Origin: Lewinellaceae bacterium
GTDB lineage: Bacteria > Bacteroidota > Bacteroidia > Chitinophagales > Saprospiraceae
NCBI GenBank assembly: GCA_016719605.1
Contig: JADJYW010000001.1
Location: 1-64,000, forward strand
Direction of reading: 5' to 3'
Length of the DNA stretch: 64,000 bases
Of the stretch, positions 1 to 9,135 are shown piece by piece; within the stretch, counting starts at the first letter, position 1; every line of letters begins with the position of its first letter. Made by a program: the position numbers and the translations under genes. Under the pieces are notes generated by a model. The model saw nothing but the letters and a program-made list of their open reading frames with translations. It did not search any database and had not been told where the DNA came from.

Positions 1-1026
1 GCTCAATATCCCCCGCACCAGCCCCGGCCCCTCATAAACCAACCCGGAATATACCTGTACCAGATTAGCCCCGGCATCTAATTTTTCCTGCGCCGCCGCC
101 GCAGAATCAATGCCGCCTACGCCGATGATGACCGGCCCCGGGCCTAGTTTTTCCCGCAAATACCGAATCACCTCGGTGGAACGCGCCTGTACCGGTGCAC
201 CGCTCAGTCCGCCCATGCCCATAGCCGTCACGGTTGACTCGGGGGTGCGCAGGCCCGTGCGGGCGATGGTCGTATTGGTGGCGATGACCCCGTCCAGCCC
301 CGTAGCCCGCACGATGTCGGCTATGTCGTCGAGTTGTTCGTTGGTCAGGTCGGGCGCTATTTTCAGCAACAACGGTTTGGGCGCGGTTTGGGCGCGGTTT
401 TTAGCCTGCAAATCCTGCAACAGACGGGTCAGCGGCTCCTTTTCCTGCAAGGCGCGCAACCCGGGCGTGTTGGGCGAGCTCACGTTGACCACAAAATAAT
501 CCACATACGGAAACAGCGCCTCGAAGCAGCGCAGGTAGTCGTCCGCGGCCTGTTCGTTGGGGGTGTCTTTGTTCTTACCGATGTTGCCGCCGATGATGGG
601 GCCGTCGGGTGTGCCTTGCTCGCGGAGTATTCGCAGGCGATCCACGAGCGCGTCGAGGCCGGCATTGTTGAAGCCCATGCGGTTGATAAGCGCGCGGTCG
701 GCAGGCAGTCGGAACAGGCGCGGCTGCGGATTTCCCGCTTGCGGGCGCGGGGTGACGGTGCCCACTTCGATAAAACCGAACCCGAGGCAGGCCAGTCCGC
801 GGATGTGTCCGCCGTTTTTGTCGAAACCCGCAGCCAGGCCCACCGGATTGGGGAAGCGCAGGCCGAGTACCCGGCGTTCCAGGTTGTTGTCTGAAAAACA
901 ATACCGGCGGCGCAGCAACGCGCGTGCAGGGGGCAGAGCGGCAGCCAGGTCGAGCAGGGCAGCGGTGAGGCGGTGCGCGGTTTCGGGCGGGAGCAGGAAG
1001 AGGAGTGGTTTGAGCAAATGGTACAT
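1..1026 (-). CDS. pyrD: Dihydroorotate dehydrogenase (quinone), class 2, 3' end outside window
   Basis: The reverse strand is open from an ATG at 1026 to the window edge, giving 342 residues with no stop, so only the last few C-terminal residues are missing. The protein oxidises dihydroorotate to orotate in pyrimidine synthesis and passes electrons to membrane quinone. An N-terminal hydrophobic helix region (residues 1-40) is typical of the membrane-associated class 2 enzymes. The FMN-barrel motifs are clear: NPVGLAAGFDKNG (60-72), INRMGFNNAG (114-123), NVSSPNTPGL (181-190, where Ser184 matches the catalytic serine of class 2 enzymes), IATNTT and, near the end, GVGGIDS followed by YSGLVYEGPGL. 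It is divergent from the GT-C gene at 1289. Family assignment is very secure. Confidence 0.95.
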   Translation of the reverse strand, partial: MYHLLKPLLFLLPPETAHRLTAALLDLAAALPPARALLRRRYCFSDNNLERRVLGLRFPNPVGLAAGFDKNGGHIRGLACLGFGFIEVGTVTPRPQAGNPQPRLFRLPADRALINRMGFNNAGLDALVDRLRILREQGTPDGPIIGGNIGKNKDTPNEQAADDYLRCFEALFPYVDYFVVNVSSPNTPGLRALQEKEPLTRLLQDLQAKNRAQTAPKPLLLKIAPDLTNEQLDDIADIVRATGLDGVIATNTTIARTGLRTPESTVTAMGMGGLSGAPVQARSTEVIRYLREKLGPGPVIIGVGGIDSAAAAQEKLDAGANLVQVYSGLVYEGPGLVRGILS

Positions 1027-1199
1027 GGCGGCAAAAGTCGCACTTTCTCCAGCACCCCGCGACACGGCGACGCAGCGTTTTTGGTAATCACCCGGTTCAA
1101 ATCGGAGGGGGCTTTGTGATGAAAATCCATACCCGGCGGCACATTTCCCAAACTTTCCGTTTTTTCGCCCTGCAAAAAGGCTCCCTCCGGGAGTTTTTC

Positions 1200-1260
1200 A
1201 CCGCAGAGGCGCAGAGACGCGGAGTTTTCCTTTTAAAAAAAACACAACACTCCGCGCCGC
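1200..1260. repeat. Intergenic inverted repeat in divergent region
   Basis: The 262-bp gap between pyrD and the GT-C gene contains the purine-rich run CGCAGAGGCGCAGAGACGC, a type of dispersed intergenic sequence seen in many bacterial genomes. CGCGGAGT at 1218-1225 is matched by ACTCCGCG at 1249-1256, so the stretch can form a hairpin with an A/T-rich loop. No clear promoter was recognised. Confidence 0.4.
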
Positions 1261-1288
1261 TGCAGTGAAAAAAAAAACGACAACTCGT

Positions 1289-3262
1289 ATGGCCAAACCA
1301 CCACGCAAACCCGCACCCCGCCAACAACCTGCGCCTGCCGCCCGTATCCCGTTCGAGATGCCGGCGTTTTTTCAAAATACCCGATTGCAGGGCCTGCTGC
1401 TCTTCGCGTTCGCATTCCTGCTGTACGCCAATACGCTCACGCACGGGTTTGTGCAGGACGATGCCATCGTCATCACCGACAACATGTTCACCCAAAAGGG
1501 GGTGGACGGCATACCCGGCATTCTGGGCAAAGACACGTTCTTCGGATTTTTTAAAGTGGAAGGCAAAGAGAACCTCGTCTCGGGTGGTCGCTACCGTCCG
1601 CTGACGCTGGTTGCTTTCGCCCTGCTGTACGAAGTGGCGGGCAACAACCCCTTCCCGTTCCACCTGCTCACGGTATTGCTGTTCGCGGCTACCTGTGTGC
1701 TGCTGTACCGCACGTTGCTGCTGCTGCTGCAAGGCTGGGCGGCCGGGCGCGAGCAGGCGCCGTTGGTGGCCTGGATTGCCGCGCTGCTGTTTGCCGCGCA
1801 CCCCATCCACACCGAGGTAGCGGCCAATGTCAAAGGCTGCGACGAGATATTTACCTTGCTGGGCAGCCTTGGGGCGCTGTGGCTCACGCTGCGATTTTTC
1901 GATACGGGCAAGGCGTTGTGGGCGGTATTGGCAGGTGTGGTGTTTTTTCTGGCCTGTTTGTCCAAGGAAAACGCGGCCACGTTTGTCGTGGTGATCCCGC
2001 TGGCGTTGTGGTTTTTCCGTTCGGCCCCGGTCGGGCAGAGCGTGCGGGCATCTCTGCCGGTATGGATTGGGTTTCTGGTGTTTTTCGTCATTCGCGGCGG
2101 CATCTTGCAGTGGAAATTTGGCGGCGCACCTATGGAGCTGATGAACAACCCTTTCCTCAAGATCGAGGGCACGCAATGGGTGGCGTTCACGGCAGCCGAA
2201 AAATTTGCCACCATCCTGTACACGCTCGGCAGATACCTCGTGCTGCTGGTGTTTCCGCACCCGCTCACGCACGACTACTACCCGCGGTTTATTGCGCTCA
2301 AAACCTTTGCGGATCCGGGTGTGCTGCTGAGCCTGGCGGCCTACGGTGTGCTCGGGTGGTACGCGCTGCGGGGCCTGGGGCGCCGTGATCCGGTGTCGTT
2401 CAGCATCCTGTTTTTTTTGCTCACCATCAGTATCGTGTCCAATCTGGTGTTCCCCATCGGCACCAACATGGGCGAGCGCTTCGCGTTCATGCCCTCCGTC
2501 GGGTTTTGCTTAGCCGCCGCCGTACTGCTGGCGCACCGGAGCAACTGGAAAACCGCGGTGGGCATAGCCGCCGCCGTAGCGCTGCTTTTTTCAGTAAAAA
2601 CTGTGCTGCGCAACCCCGTGTGGGTGAGCAACGAATCGCTCTTTTTCTCCGACGCCAAAACCTCGGTGAACAGCGCCAAGATCAACAATGCCTGCGGCGG
2701 CGTGCTGTTTGAAAAAGCCCAAGCGGAAAAAGATGAGGCCAAACGCCTGGACATGCTGCGCCGGTCGTTCGACTACGCGAACCAGGCGCTGAAAATTTAC
2801 CCGAACTACAAAGACGCACTCATCACCCGCGCCGGCTGCCAGTATTTCCTGAAAAACTACGACGGCGCGGTGGCCGACTACCGCATGGCCACTCAACTTG
2901 CTTCCGGCGACACCAAGCCCCGTACCTACTTAGCCGTGGCCCTGCGCGAAGCCGGCAAATACTACGGCGAACAGAAAGGCGACCTCGCCACGGCCATGCA
3001 GCACCTCGGCGAATCGTGGCAAATCAACCCCGGCGATGCCGAAACAGCCCGCCTGCTCGGTGTAGCCAACGGGGTGCAGGGCAAAAATGCCGAAGCGCTG
3101 GGGTGGTTCCAAAAAGCCGTGGACCTGGAGCCTGAAAACGCCAGTTACCTGTTCGACCTCGGCACGGCGTATTATATCGGCGGCGACAAGGTCAAAGGCG
3201 AGGAATACCGGCAGCGGGCGCTGGCGATCAATCCGGAAGTGGTGAAGGAAAAAGGTAAGTAA
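1289..3262 (+). CDS. Integral membrane GT-C-type glycosyltransferase with C-terminal TPR repeats (TMTC/DUF1736-like)
   Basis: From ATG 1289 the product is 657 aa; a GTG eight codons upstream (1265) is also in frame but adds only a Lys/Thr-rich tail. The N-terminal half has many hydrophobic segments beginning at about residue 34. The first extracytoplasmic loop carries FVQDDAIVI with an adjacent Asp pair (57-58), the acidic motif expected in GT-C fold enzymes that use lipid-linked sugars. The last 180 or so residues form tetratricopeptide-like helix pairs (for example ANQALKIYPNYKDAL and WFQKAVDLEPENASYLFDLG). The membrane core plus TPR layout matches the TMTC-type O-mannosyltransferase-like family, so transfer of sugar to secreted proteins is plausible, but substrate and donor cannot be read from the sequence. 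It is convergent with the osmC-like gene. Confidence 0.75.
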   Translation: MAKPPRKPAPRQQPAPAARIPFEMPAFFQNTRLQGLLLFAFAFLLYANTLTHGFVQDDAIVITDNMFTQKGVDGIPGILGKDTFFGFFKVEGKENLVSGGRYRPLTLVAFALLYEVAGNNPFPFHLLTVLLFAATCVLLYRTLLLLLQGWAAGREQAPLVAWIAALLFAAHPIHTEVAANVKGCDEIFTLLGSLGALWLTLRFFDTGKALWAVLAGVVFFLACLSKENAATFVVVIPLALWFFRSAPVGQSVRASLPVWIGFLVFFVIRGGILQWKFGGAPMELMNNPFLKIEGTQWVAFTAAEKFATILYTLGRYLVLLVFPHPLTHDYYPRFIALKTFADPGVLLSLAAYGVLGWYALRGLGRRDPVSFSILFFLLTISIVSNLVFPIGTNMGERFAFMPSVGFCLAAAVLLAHRSNWKTAVGIAAAVALLFSVKTVLRNPVWVSNESLFFSDAKTSVNSAKINNACGGVLFEKAQAEKDEAKRLDMLRRSFDYANQALKIYPNYKDALITRAGCQYFLKNYDGAVADYRMATQLASGDTKPRTYLAVALREAGKYYGEQKGDLATAMQHLGESWQINPGDAETARLLGVANGVQGKNAEALGWFQKAVDLEPENASYLFDLGTAYYIGGDKVKGEEYRQRALAINPEVVKEKGK

Positions 3263-3279
3263 TTTTACCGGCCATACAG

Positions 3280-3459
3280 GAGGCTGTCTCAAAAGCATGG
3301 CTTTGATGGGAATTGATTTTTTTCAGACAGGATTTACAAGATTTACAGGATAAATGAGGCGACTCCGTCGCCGAAAATCCTGTAAATCCTTTTTATCCTG
3401 TCAAAAAATGAATTCGCCTGTCAACGGCGCAATACGGTGCGGACTTATGAGACAGCCTC
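3280..3459. mobile_element. MITE-like palindromic element, about 180 bp
   Basis: Terminal inverted repeats GAGGCTGTCTCAAAAG (3280-3295) and its complement at 3444-3459 match at 15 of 16 positions. GAGGCTGTCTCA-type ends are known from several insertion-sequence families. Inside sits a second nested palindrome built from CAGGATTTACA-type blocks (about 3336-3360 pairing with about 3383-3408). There is no coding capacity. It lies between convergent genes, so it could also act as a terminator. No convincing target duplication was seen. Confidence 0.5.
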
Positions 3460-3490
3460 TCCTCCCGGGAATGTCCGGTAGCGTAGTTTT

Positions 3491-3892
3491 TTACCACACA
3501 AACTCCACCGCCTGTTCCAGGTCGGGGTGCAGACTCACCGCTACGGGGCAGGTGTGCGCGATGTGTTCCAGCAGTTTTTTATCGGCGTCCGAGTAGTTGT
3601 TTTTGGGCATCGTCAGGCGCACTTCGATGCGGCCGATGCGGCGCGGGTCGGCGGCCATGATTTTGGCTACATCGGCCTGGGCGCCTTCGATGCTGATGCC
3701 CCTGTCGCGGATACGGATGGCCATAGTGGTCAGCATACAGGCAGCCAGCGCGGTGGCGCACAGGTCGGTGGGAGAAAACGCCGCACCCTTGCCCTGGTTG
3801 TCGGTGGGCGCGTCGGTCGTGATGCTGGTGCCGGAGAGCAGGTGGGTGAGGGCGCAATTGAGATCGCCGGTGTAGGTAACGCGTGCTGTCAT
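3491..3892 (-). CDS. OsmC/Ohr family peroxiredoxin-like protein
   Basis: The product is 133 aa from ATG 3892; an in-frame ATG 14 codons upstream (3934) gives an N-terminus unlike the family. The family reduces organic hydroperoxides using two cysteines. Both are present: Cys52 in ALAACMLTTM and Cys115 in AHTCPVAVSLHP, with the usual FSPTDLCATALAAC helix preceding the first. The length is normal for OsmC-like proteins. Upstream on the same strand (58 bp) ends the diheme cytochrome gene, so the two could share a transcript, though they have no obvious common pathway. Confidence 0.88.
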   Translation of the reverse strand: MTARVTYTGDLNCALTHLLSGTSITTDAPTDNQGKGAAFSPTDLCATALAACMLTTMAIRIRDRGISIEGAQADVAKIMAADPRRIGRIEVRLTMPKNNYSDADKKLLEHIAHTCPVAVSLHPDLEQAVEFVW

Positions 3893-3950
3893 GGTGCGGT
3901 TGGCAGGTAAAAAAGTGTGATTCAGGCAGGGCAAAACTACGGCATCCGTT

Positions 3951-5333
3951 TTACAACGTCTTCAGGTATTCCAATATGGCCCTGCGCTCCTCCGCGCTGA
4001 GTTTATCCCCAAACGTATGCCCACCGTTGCTGTAGCCCGGCAGGGTAGTGTCGTAGGTTTCCTTGTCTTTTTGGGCGGTTTCGGTGGTGTAGCGCCAGCC
4101 GAGTTTGGCGGGGTCGTAGTCGGCGTTGTCGAAGGAGCGTTTCCAGAAAGCCGGTCGTTGGGGGCTGTTCAGGAGGTCTTCGATGGTGGGCACGGAGGCG
4201 TTGTGCAGGTAGGGCGCGGTGGCCCACACCCCGTCGAGCGGCGGCGCAATGTAGCCGTCGGTGGGCAGGAGTTCGGCTTTGTGCGGGCCTTGGGCGTACC
4301 AGCTGGTGTTGTACCAGGTGTGGTATTCGGGGTACTTCTGATACGTCTGCGCCAGCAGGGGATCGGTACCGATGGTGGCGAGTTTGACGACCCGGTTGGG
4401 GTAGGTTGGCGTCTCTCCGTAAGTCCCGTGGCATTTTGAGCAGTTTTTTTCAAAAATGACCTGCCCGCGTTCGGCCAGTTCGGCGTCCATCGGGAAAGGG
4501 TAGGGGGGCGGCTCCAGCGTCCGGATCCAGGCGATCACGTCCACCATACGTTCGTCAATGTGGCTGGCTTCGGCGCTGTCGGTCATGGTGAGCATGCCCG
4601 ACGCCGAGGCGAGGCGGGCAAAATCGCCCCTTCCGAGGGCATTGTAGTACAGGGCGTTTTTCTTTTTTAGCAGCCACCAGGCGGGCACATCGGTGGGCGC
4701 CACCGCTTTGGGTACCTCAAATTGCGGCTCGTCGAGCCAGGTCAGGTCGTCGGCTTTGCGGTGCGCGGCGAGCGCGGCAAAGATTTTATCGGCCGAATTG
4801 GGGCCGCGCACCGCCGTCCGGATGTACGGCCCCACTGCTTTGTAGCCCCGGCTGAGGGGGTGATAGGCCGCCCATTCGGGGGAATTTTTGCCGTAGCCCA
4901 CCTGCATGGCTATGTCGGATGCGCGAAAGGTGGCGGATTGGTCCCGGGTAAGATCAACGGTGTTGTTGCCCAGACCGACGACGAGCCGGCCGTTCAGTTT
5001 TTCCGCATGACAGGCTAAACAGGTGGGCGCCACCACTTTTATGCCGTCGGCTGTTTCCACCACATTGTACGGAAAAGGGATGCCCTGACTGTCGCCCGTG
5101 CGGTCCAAGTCGTCGTCGCTTTTTCCACCGGACGTTTTTTGAAAGAGTGGTAGCGGAATGCCCCGGCCGACCATGTCGCCGTACAGCAGGTATTGGTAGC
5201 CGGCGGCGGGGTCGCCCGCCCGCTGCGGCGCCGGCGGAATGGTCGTGGTGCCCGGTGGCGTGTCGGAGGTGACGAATGAAATGGCCAACATGGCCAAAAA
5301 AGCAAGCACGAGTGCGGCGGCGGTTTTCAACAT
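3951..5333 (-). CDS. Exported diheme c-type cytochrome
   Basis: 460 aa. An N-terminal hydrophobic segment (residues 4-20) is a signal peptide or membrane anchor, which places the protein in the periplasm. Two CxxCH haem c sites are visible: CLACH at 105-109 and CSKCHG at 298-302. Between them are long regions resembling the diheme cytochrome c/peroxidase-like proteins often annotated in Bacteroidota. The C-terminal half contains the sequence PPLDGVWATAPYLHNASVP, which is shared with diheme thiol-oxidoreductase and RoxA-like cytochromes; the Met or His there could supply distal haem ligands. Electron transfer in the periplasm is secure. The actual substrate, and whether it is a peroxidase, are not. 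Confidence 0.8.
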   Translation of the reverse strand: MLKTAAALVLAFLAMLAISFVTSDTPPGTTTIPPAPQRAGDPAAGYQYLLYGDMVGRGIPLPLFQKTSGGKSDDDLDRTGDSQGIPFPYNVVETADGIKVVAPTCLACHAEKLNGRLVVGLGNNTVDLTRDQSATFRASDIAMQVGYGKNSPEWAAYHPLSRGYKAVGPYIRTAVRGPNSADKIFAALAAHRKADDLTWLDEPQFEVPKAVAPTDVPAWWLLKKKNALYYNALGRGDFARLASASGMLTMTDSAEASHIDERMVDVIAWIRTLEPPPYPFPMDAELAERGQVIFEKNCSKCHGTYGETPTYPNRVVKLATIGTDPLLAQTYQKYPEYHTWYNTSWYAQGPHKAELLPTDGYIAPPLDGVWATAPYLHNASVPTIEDLLNSPQRPAFWKRSFDNADYDPAKLGWRYTTETAQKDKETYDTTLPGYSNGGHTFGDKLSAEERRAILEYLKTL

Positions 5334-5720
5334 AAGAATTGATCGTTCAGGTTGACGGGCTTAGCGTTTGTTTGTTTTGGTTTTTTAAAATACAAACCGG
5401 ATGCTTTTGCAATCCTGAAAAGAATCCTGTTTGGATAAAATCGAGTACAGCCAACTGATGGAAATTAACGACCGCTTTTGAGGCGGTATATAATTTGTCC
5501 GGCCCGATAAATTTGGTACGTTCTCCAAACAATCGGCATAGTTAACTGCTGAAAAATGAATGATTTTTTCAGGCGTTACCTTTTCGGCCGGGACAAGAAT
5601 CCGATGCCAACAGATTAACCCGAAGAATGTTAATTTTTTCAAAATTCTTTTGCGCGGCGTGCTTTGTCATCAAAATAAAATGCCCGTCTTTTGCAGTCAC
5701 CTGTAAAGGAACGCATCATC
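5334..5720. other. Intergenic region between the cytochrome gene and nqrA
   Basis: 387 bp, A/T-rich compared with the flanking genes and divergent between the cytochrome and the nqr operon, so it should hold both promoters. I could not pick a convincing TTTG/TAnnTTTG promoter pair. A reverse ORF of 85 codons (5385-5642) has no recognisable features and is not called. Confidence 0.5.
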
Positions 5721-7079
5721 ATGGGCAAAACAATCAACATCCGCCGTGGCTACGATATTAAATTGGTAGGCGCGGCTGAAAAATCAACTACCGACCTGCC
5801 GGTTTCCGATGTAATTGCTGTCAAGCCGTCGGATTTCGCTGGAATTATTCCCAAACTGCTCGTTGCCGCCGGCGACGAAGTTGTGGCGGGTCAAGCACTT
5901 TTCTACGACAAGGATCGGCCGAATCTCCGTTTCCCTACTCCCGTGAGCGGCGAAGTGGTGGAGGTTGTGCGCGGCGAAAAACGCCGTATTCTGGAAGTTC
6001 GTATCCTCGCCGACCGCTCCAATCCACGCTATGTGGAGTTTGCCAAAGCCGACCCGGCCACGCTCGGTCGGGCTGCGGTCATCGAGCGGCTGTTGGACAG
6101 CGGTTGCTGGCAGTATCTCCGCCAGCGGCCGTACTCCGTGATCGCCGATCCGGTGGATGTGCCGAAAGCCATTTTCGTTTCCGGCTTCGATTCGGCCCCA
6201 CTGGCTCCCGACTTAGGTTATGTGCTGGGGCAGGACAAGGAGAATTTCCAGGCAGGCTTGCAGGCGCTGAAGGTTTTGGCCAACGGCAACCTGCACATTG
6301 GTATTCGCGACGGCGGTGAAAGTGCATCCGAAAGCGATTTGGCGGGCGTTGCACCGGAAAATATCCACCGTTTCCGTGGACCGCATCCGGCCGGCAACGT
6401 GGGCATCCAGATCCACCACGTCAGCCCGATCCAGCGCGGCGACATCATCTGGACGGTACATCCGCAGGATGTGGCGATCATCGGGCGGCTGTTCCGCGAG
6501 GGCCGCTACCGCGCCGACCGTGTGGTGGCGATTGCCGGCAGCTGCGTGTCGAAACCGCAGTACGTCCGTGTTATGACCGGCCAGCGCATGCGTGAAATTC
6601 TGGCAGACCGGCTGAACTCGGACCATTGCCGCATCATTCAGGGCAATGTGCTGACCGGAAAAACCTCCTCTTTGGACGATACCCTTTCGTTTTATACCAA
6701 TCAAATCACGGCCATACCGGAAGGTGATCAATCGGAATTTCTCGGTTGGCTGCTGCCGGGTTTTGGCAAATTGAGCCTGTCGCGCACCTATTTCTCCTGG
6801 CTGTGGCCCAAACGGGCGTACAACCTCGACACCAATACCCACGGCGAAGAGCGTGCATTTGTAATGACCGGCCAGTACGATCAGGTGTTGCCGATGAATA
6901 TCATGCCCGTGTACCTGCTCAAAGCCATATTGGCCAAGGACATTGAGCGCATGGAGCAACTGGGAATTTACGAAGTAGCAGCAGAAGACTTTGCGCTTTG
7001 CGAGTTTGTTTGCACCTCCAAAATTGACGTGCAGCAGATTATCACAGAGGGACTTGAATACATGCGAAAAGAGGGTTAG
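5721..7079 (+). CDS. nqrA: Na+-translocating NADH:quinone reductase subunit A
   Basis: 452 aa from ATG 5721 (MGKTINIRRGYDIKLVGAA is the usual N-terminus; an upstream ATG at 5691 adds ten unrelated residues). NqrA is the cytoplasmic-side subunit of the six-subunit complex that couples NADH oxidation and quinone reduction to Na+ export. Family hallmarks include the early GDEVVAGQALFYDK segment with a biotinyl/lipoyl-like fold and the block HVSPIQRGDIIWTVHPQDV. It is the first gene of nqrABCDEF. Its TAG stop lies inside a repeat cluster that separates it from nqrB. Confidence 0.96.
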   Translation: MGKTINIRRGYDIKLVGAAEKSTTDLPVSDVIAVKPSDFAGIIPKLLVAAGDEVVAGQALFYDKDRPNLRFPTPVSGEVVEVVRGEKRRILEVRILADRSNPRYVEFAKADPATLGRAAVIERLLDSGCWQYLRQRPYSVIADPVDVPKAIFVSGFDSAPLAPDLGYVLGQDKENFQAGLQALKVLANGNLHIGIRDGGESASESDLAGVAPENIHRFRGPHPAGNVGIQIHHVSPIQRGDIIWTVHPQDVAIIGRLFREGRYRADRVVAIAGSCVSKPQYVRVMTGQRMREILADRLNSDHCRIIQGNVLTGKTSSLDDTLSFYTNQITAIPEGDQSEFLGWLLPGFGKLSLSRTYFSWLWPKRAYNLDTNTHGEERAFVMTGQYDQVLPMNIMPVYLLKAILAKDIERMEQLGIYEVAAEDFALCEFVCTSKIDVQQIITEGLEYMRKEG

Positions 7080-7220
7080 GAAGGTTAGGAGGTTAGAAGG
7101 TTTCTGGTTAGAAGGTTTTCTGAACCGGCAACCTTCCAACCAGAAACCCTCTAACCAGAAACCCTCTAACCTTCTAACCAGAAACCCTCTAACCTTCTAA
7201 CCAGAAACCTTCCAACCTAG
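7077..7220. repeat. AACC/GGTT heptad-octad repeat hairpin between nqrA and nqrB
   Basis: Units such as AACCTTCT, AACCAGA and AACCCTCT are repeated head to tail. GGTTAGAAGGTTTCTGGTT and following bases (7091-7117) pair with 7130-7156 at 25 of 27 positions around a 12-nt loop, and more AACC units follow to 7220. The array starts within the nqrA stop codon. Related arrays lie at 16378-16429 and 17724-17817. It could reduce read-through from nqrA into nqrB. Confidence 0.75.
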
Positions 7221-7232
7221 TAACTTAGTTAA

Positions 7233-8390
7233 ATGAAATTTTTACAAAAATTCTTTGACTCAACCAGGCCGCACTTCCAGAAAGGCGGGCGGTTTGAAAA
7301 GTGGTACCCGGCGTTTGAGGCGTTCGAAACATTCGCCTTTGTGCCCGGGCATACCACGCATGGCGGCGTGCATGTGCGCGACGCTATGGACCTGAAGCGC
7401 ACAATGACCGCTGTGATTCTTGCCCTGGTTCCAACGCTGCTGTTTGGTATGTGGAATACTGGTTACCAGCACTATCTGGCCTATGGGATGGAAGCCACAC
7501 ATTTGGAGAACTTCCTGTTCGGCTTTTGGAAAGTGCTGCCCATTATTGTGGTATCGTACGCGGTGGGCTTGGGCGTGGAGTTTGTCTTTTGTGTCATGCG
7601 CGGGCACCCGGTGAGTGAAGGCTATCTGGTTACAGGCATGCTGATTCCGCTAACCCTGCCGGTTTCGGTTCCACTGTGGATGGTGGCTCTGGCGGCTGTT
7701 TTTTGTACGCTGCTGGGTAAGGAAATCTTTGGCGGGACGGGCATGAACTTTATGAATCCGGCATTGCTTGCGCGTGCCTTCCTCTTCTTTGCTTTTCCTG
7801 CGTACATGTCGGGTGATATCTGGACGGATCTGTCGCCGGAAGCGGGCCGCGCGTTGGTGGACGGTTATTCCGGCGCCACCAATTTGGTGACCTTCGATGC
7901 CAATTTCCACAACCTGCCGTCGCCGGCGGATATGTTTTGGGGTTTTGAGCAGGGTTCCATCGGCGAAACCAGCGTGGCCGCCATCCTGATCGGAGCGATC
8001 ATCCTGATCGCAACCGGCGTGGGTAGTTGGCGGATCATAGTGGCTTGCTGCCTCGGCGCTTTGTTTATGGGACTGACGTTCAACTTTTTGGCGCCGGCCG
8101 ACCTGCCCAACCACTCCATGCACACACCGGCGTACTACCATTTACTGATGGGCAGTTTCGCATTCGGTACCGTTTATATGGCCACCGACCCGGTAAGTGC
8201 GGCGCAAACTGAACGGGGGAAATGGATTTACGGGATACTTATTGGCGCCTTTACGGTGATCCTGCGCGTATTCAACCCCGCTTACCCGGAGGCTGTGATG
8301 CTGAGCATCCTGCTGATGAACGTCTTTGCCCCGCTGATTGACCACATCGTTCTTGAACAACACATCAAAAGCAGACTGAAACGTGCATAG
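7233..8390 (+). CDS. nqrB: Na+-translocating NADH:quinone reductase subunit B
   Basis: 385 aa integral membrane subunit of the Na+-NQR complex. Many hydrophobic helices are present. The covalent FMN attachment motif DGYSGATN places the flavin on Thr216, following the Dgx(s/t)gAT rule of ApbE-type flavinylation. The loop IFGGTGMNFMNPALLARAF is a family signature. It is separated from nqrA by the AACC repeat cluster, and its last 8 bases overlap the start of nqrC, indicating translational coupling. No apbE flavin transferase gene is in the window. Confidence 0.96.
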   Translation: MKFLQKFFDSTRPHFQKGGRFEKWYPAFEAFETFAFVPGHTTHGGVHVRDAMDLKRTMTAVILALVPTLLFGMWNTGYQHYLAYGMEATHLENFLFGFWKVLPIIVVSYAVGLGVEFVFCVMRGHPVSEGYLVTGMLIPLTLPVSVPLWMVALAAVFCTLLGKEIFGGTGMNFMNPALLARAFLFFAFPAYMSGDIWTDLSPEAGRALVDGYSGATNLVTFDANFHNLPSPADMFWGFEQGSIGETSVAAILIGAIILIATGVGSWRIIVACCLGALFMGLTFNFLAPADLPNHSMHTPAYYHLLMGSFAFGTVYMATDPVSAAQTERGKWIYGILIGAFTVILRVFNPAYPEAVMLSILLMNVFAPLIDHIVLEQHIKSRLKRA

Positions 8391-9087
8391 CAACCGATAT
8401 ACTTTCATCTACGCGATTGTGCTTTCCGTTATCACGGCGGTTTTGCTGGCATTCGCATCCGAGGGCTTCCGCCCCTTGCAGGAAGCCAATATTGCCCTGG
8501 ATAAAAAAACCAATATCATCCGTTCGGTACGGCAGACCACGACCGTTCGGGCGGAAATTGAGCAGATTTACAAAAACAGCATCAGCGAACTGGTGGTGGA
8601 TGGCAAAGGCAATGTGCTGGAGGGTCAAAGTCCGAATTCCATTGTGCTGAAGGATGAAGTGGGAAAACCGGCCGGTGAACGCCGGCTTCCCCTGTACATC
8701 TACGCCGCCGATGATGCCAAAAAATACTACATCGTGCCGATGCATGGCATAGGTCTGTGGGGCCCGATTTGGGGTTATCTGTCCATTGCAGAAGATTTCG
8801 ACACGGTGTACGGCGCATACTTCGACCACAAAGGGGAGACACCGGGCCTTGGCGCCGAAATTGCAGAAAAAGCTTTTCAGGAGCAGTTTGCAGGTAAAAA
8901 AATCATGCAGGAAGGCAAGTTCGTCTCCGTGTACGTCACGAAAACAACGGAAAAAATCCCGTACGGCCCCGAACATCGGGTGGACGGTATCTCCGGCGGC
9001 ACCATTACCTCGAAGGGAGTGGATGCCATGCTGAAGAATTGTGTAGAACCCTATATGGCATATTTTGCAACACTTGCTCAGAAGTAG
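8383..9087 (+). CDS. nqrC: Na+-translocating NADH:quinone reductase subunit C
   Basis: 234 aa starting at a GTG (8383) inside the nqrB end; no in-frame ATG precedes it and HSNRYTFIYAIVLSVI is the expected N-terminus with its single membrane helix. The periplasmic FMN domain ends in DGISGGTITSKGVDAML. Thr207 is the probable covalent FMN residue, although the usual Ala before it is Gly here. The sequence GIGLWGPIWGYLSI is another family marker. It is the third gene of the operon. Confidence 0.95.
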   Translation: MHSNRYTFIYAIVLSVITAVLLAFASEGFRPLQEANIALDKKTNIIRSVRQTTTVRAEIEQIYKNSISELVVDGKGNVLEGQSPNSIVLKDEVGKPAGERRLPLYIYAADDAKKYYIVPMHGIGLWGPIWGYLSIAEDFDTVYGAYFDHKGETPGLGAEIAEKAFQEQFAGKKIMQEGKFVSVYVTKTTEKIPYGPEHRVDGISGGTITSKGVDAMLKNCVEPYMAYFATLAQK

Positions 9088-9135
9088 CTGGAGGGCAAAA
9101 GCGCCGTACTGTTAATGCAATAAATTGGAAAAAAT

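Noticed and set aside
480..1175. 231-codon reverse frame overlapping pyrD.
   Set aside because: It is a different frame from pyrD, whose motifs are continuous across the same bases.
1097..2272. Reverse-strand frame of 391 codons opposite the GT-C protein.
   Set aside because: Gln/Arg-rich shadow; the plus-strand frame has membrane helices and TPRs.
5385..5642. 85-codon reverse ORF in the gap before nqrA.
   Set aside because: No domain, signal or conserved context; A/T-rich non-coding sequence explains it.
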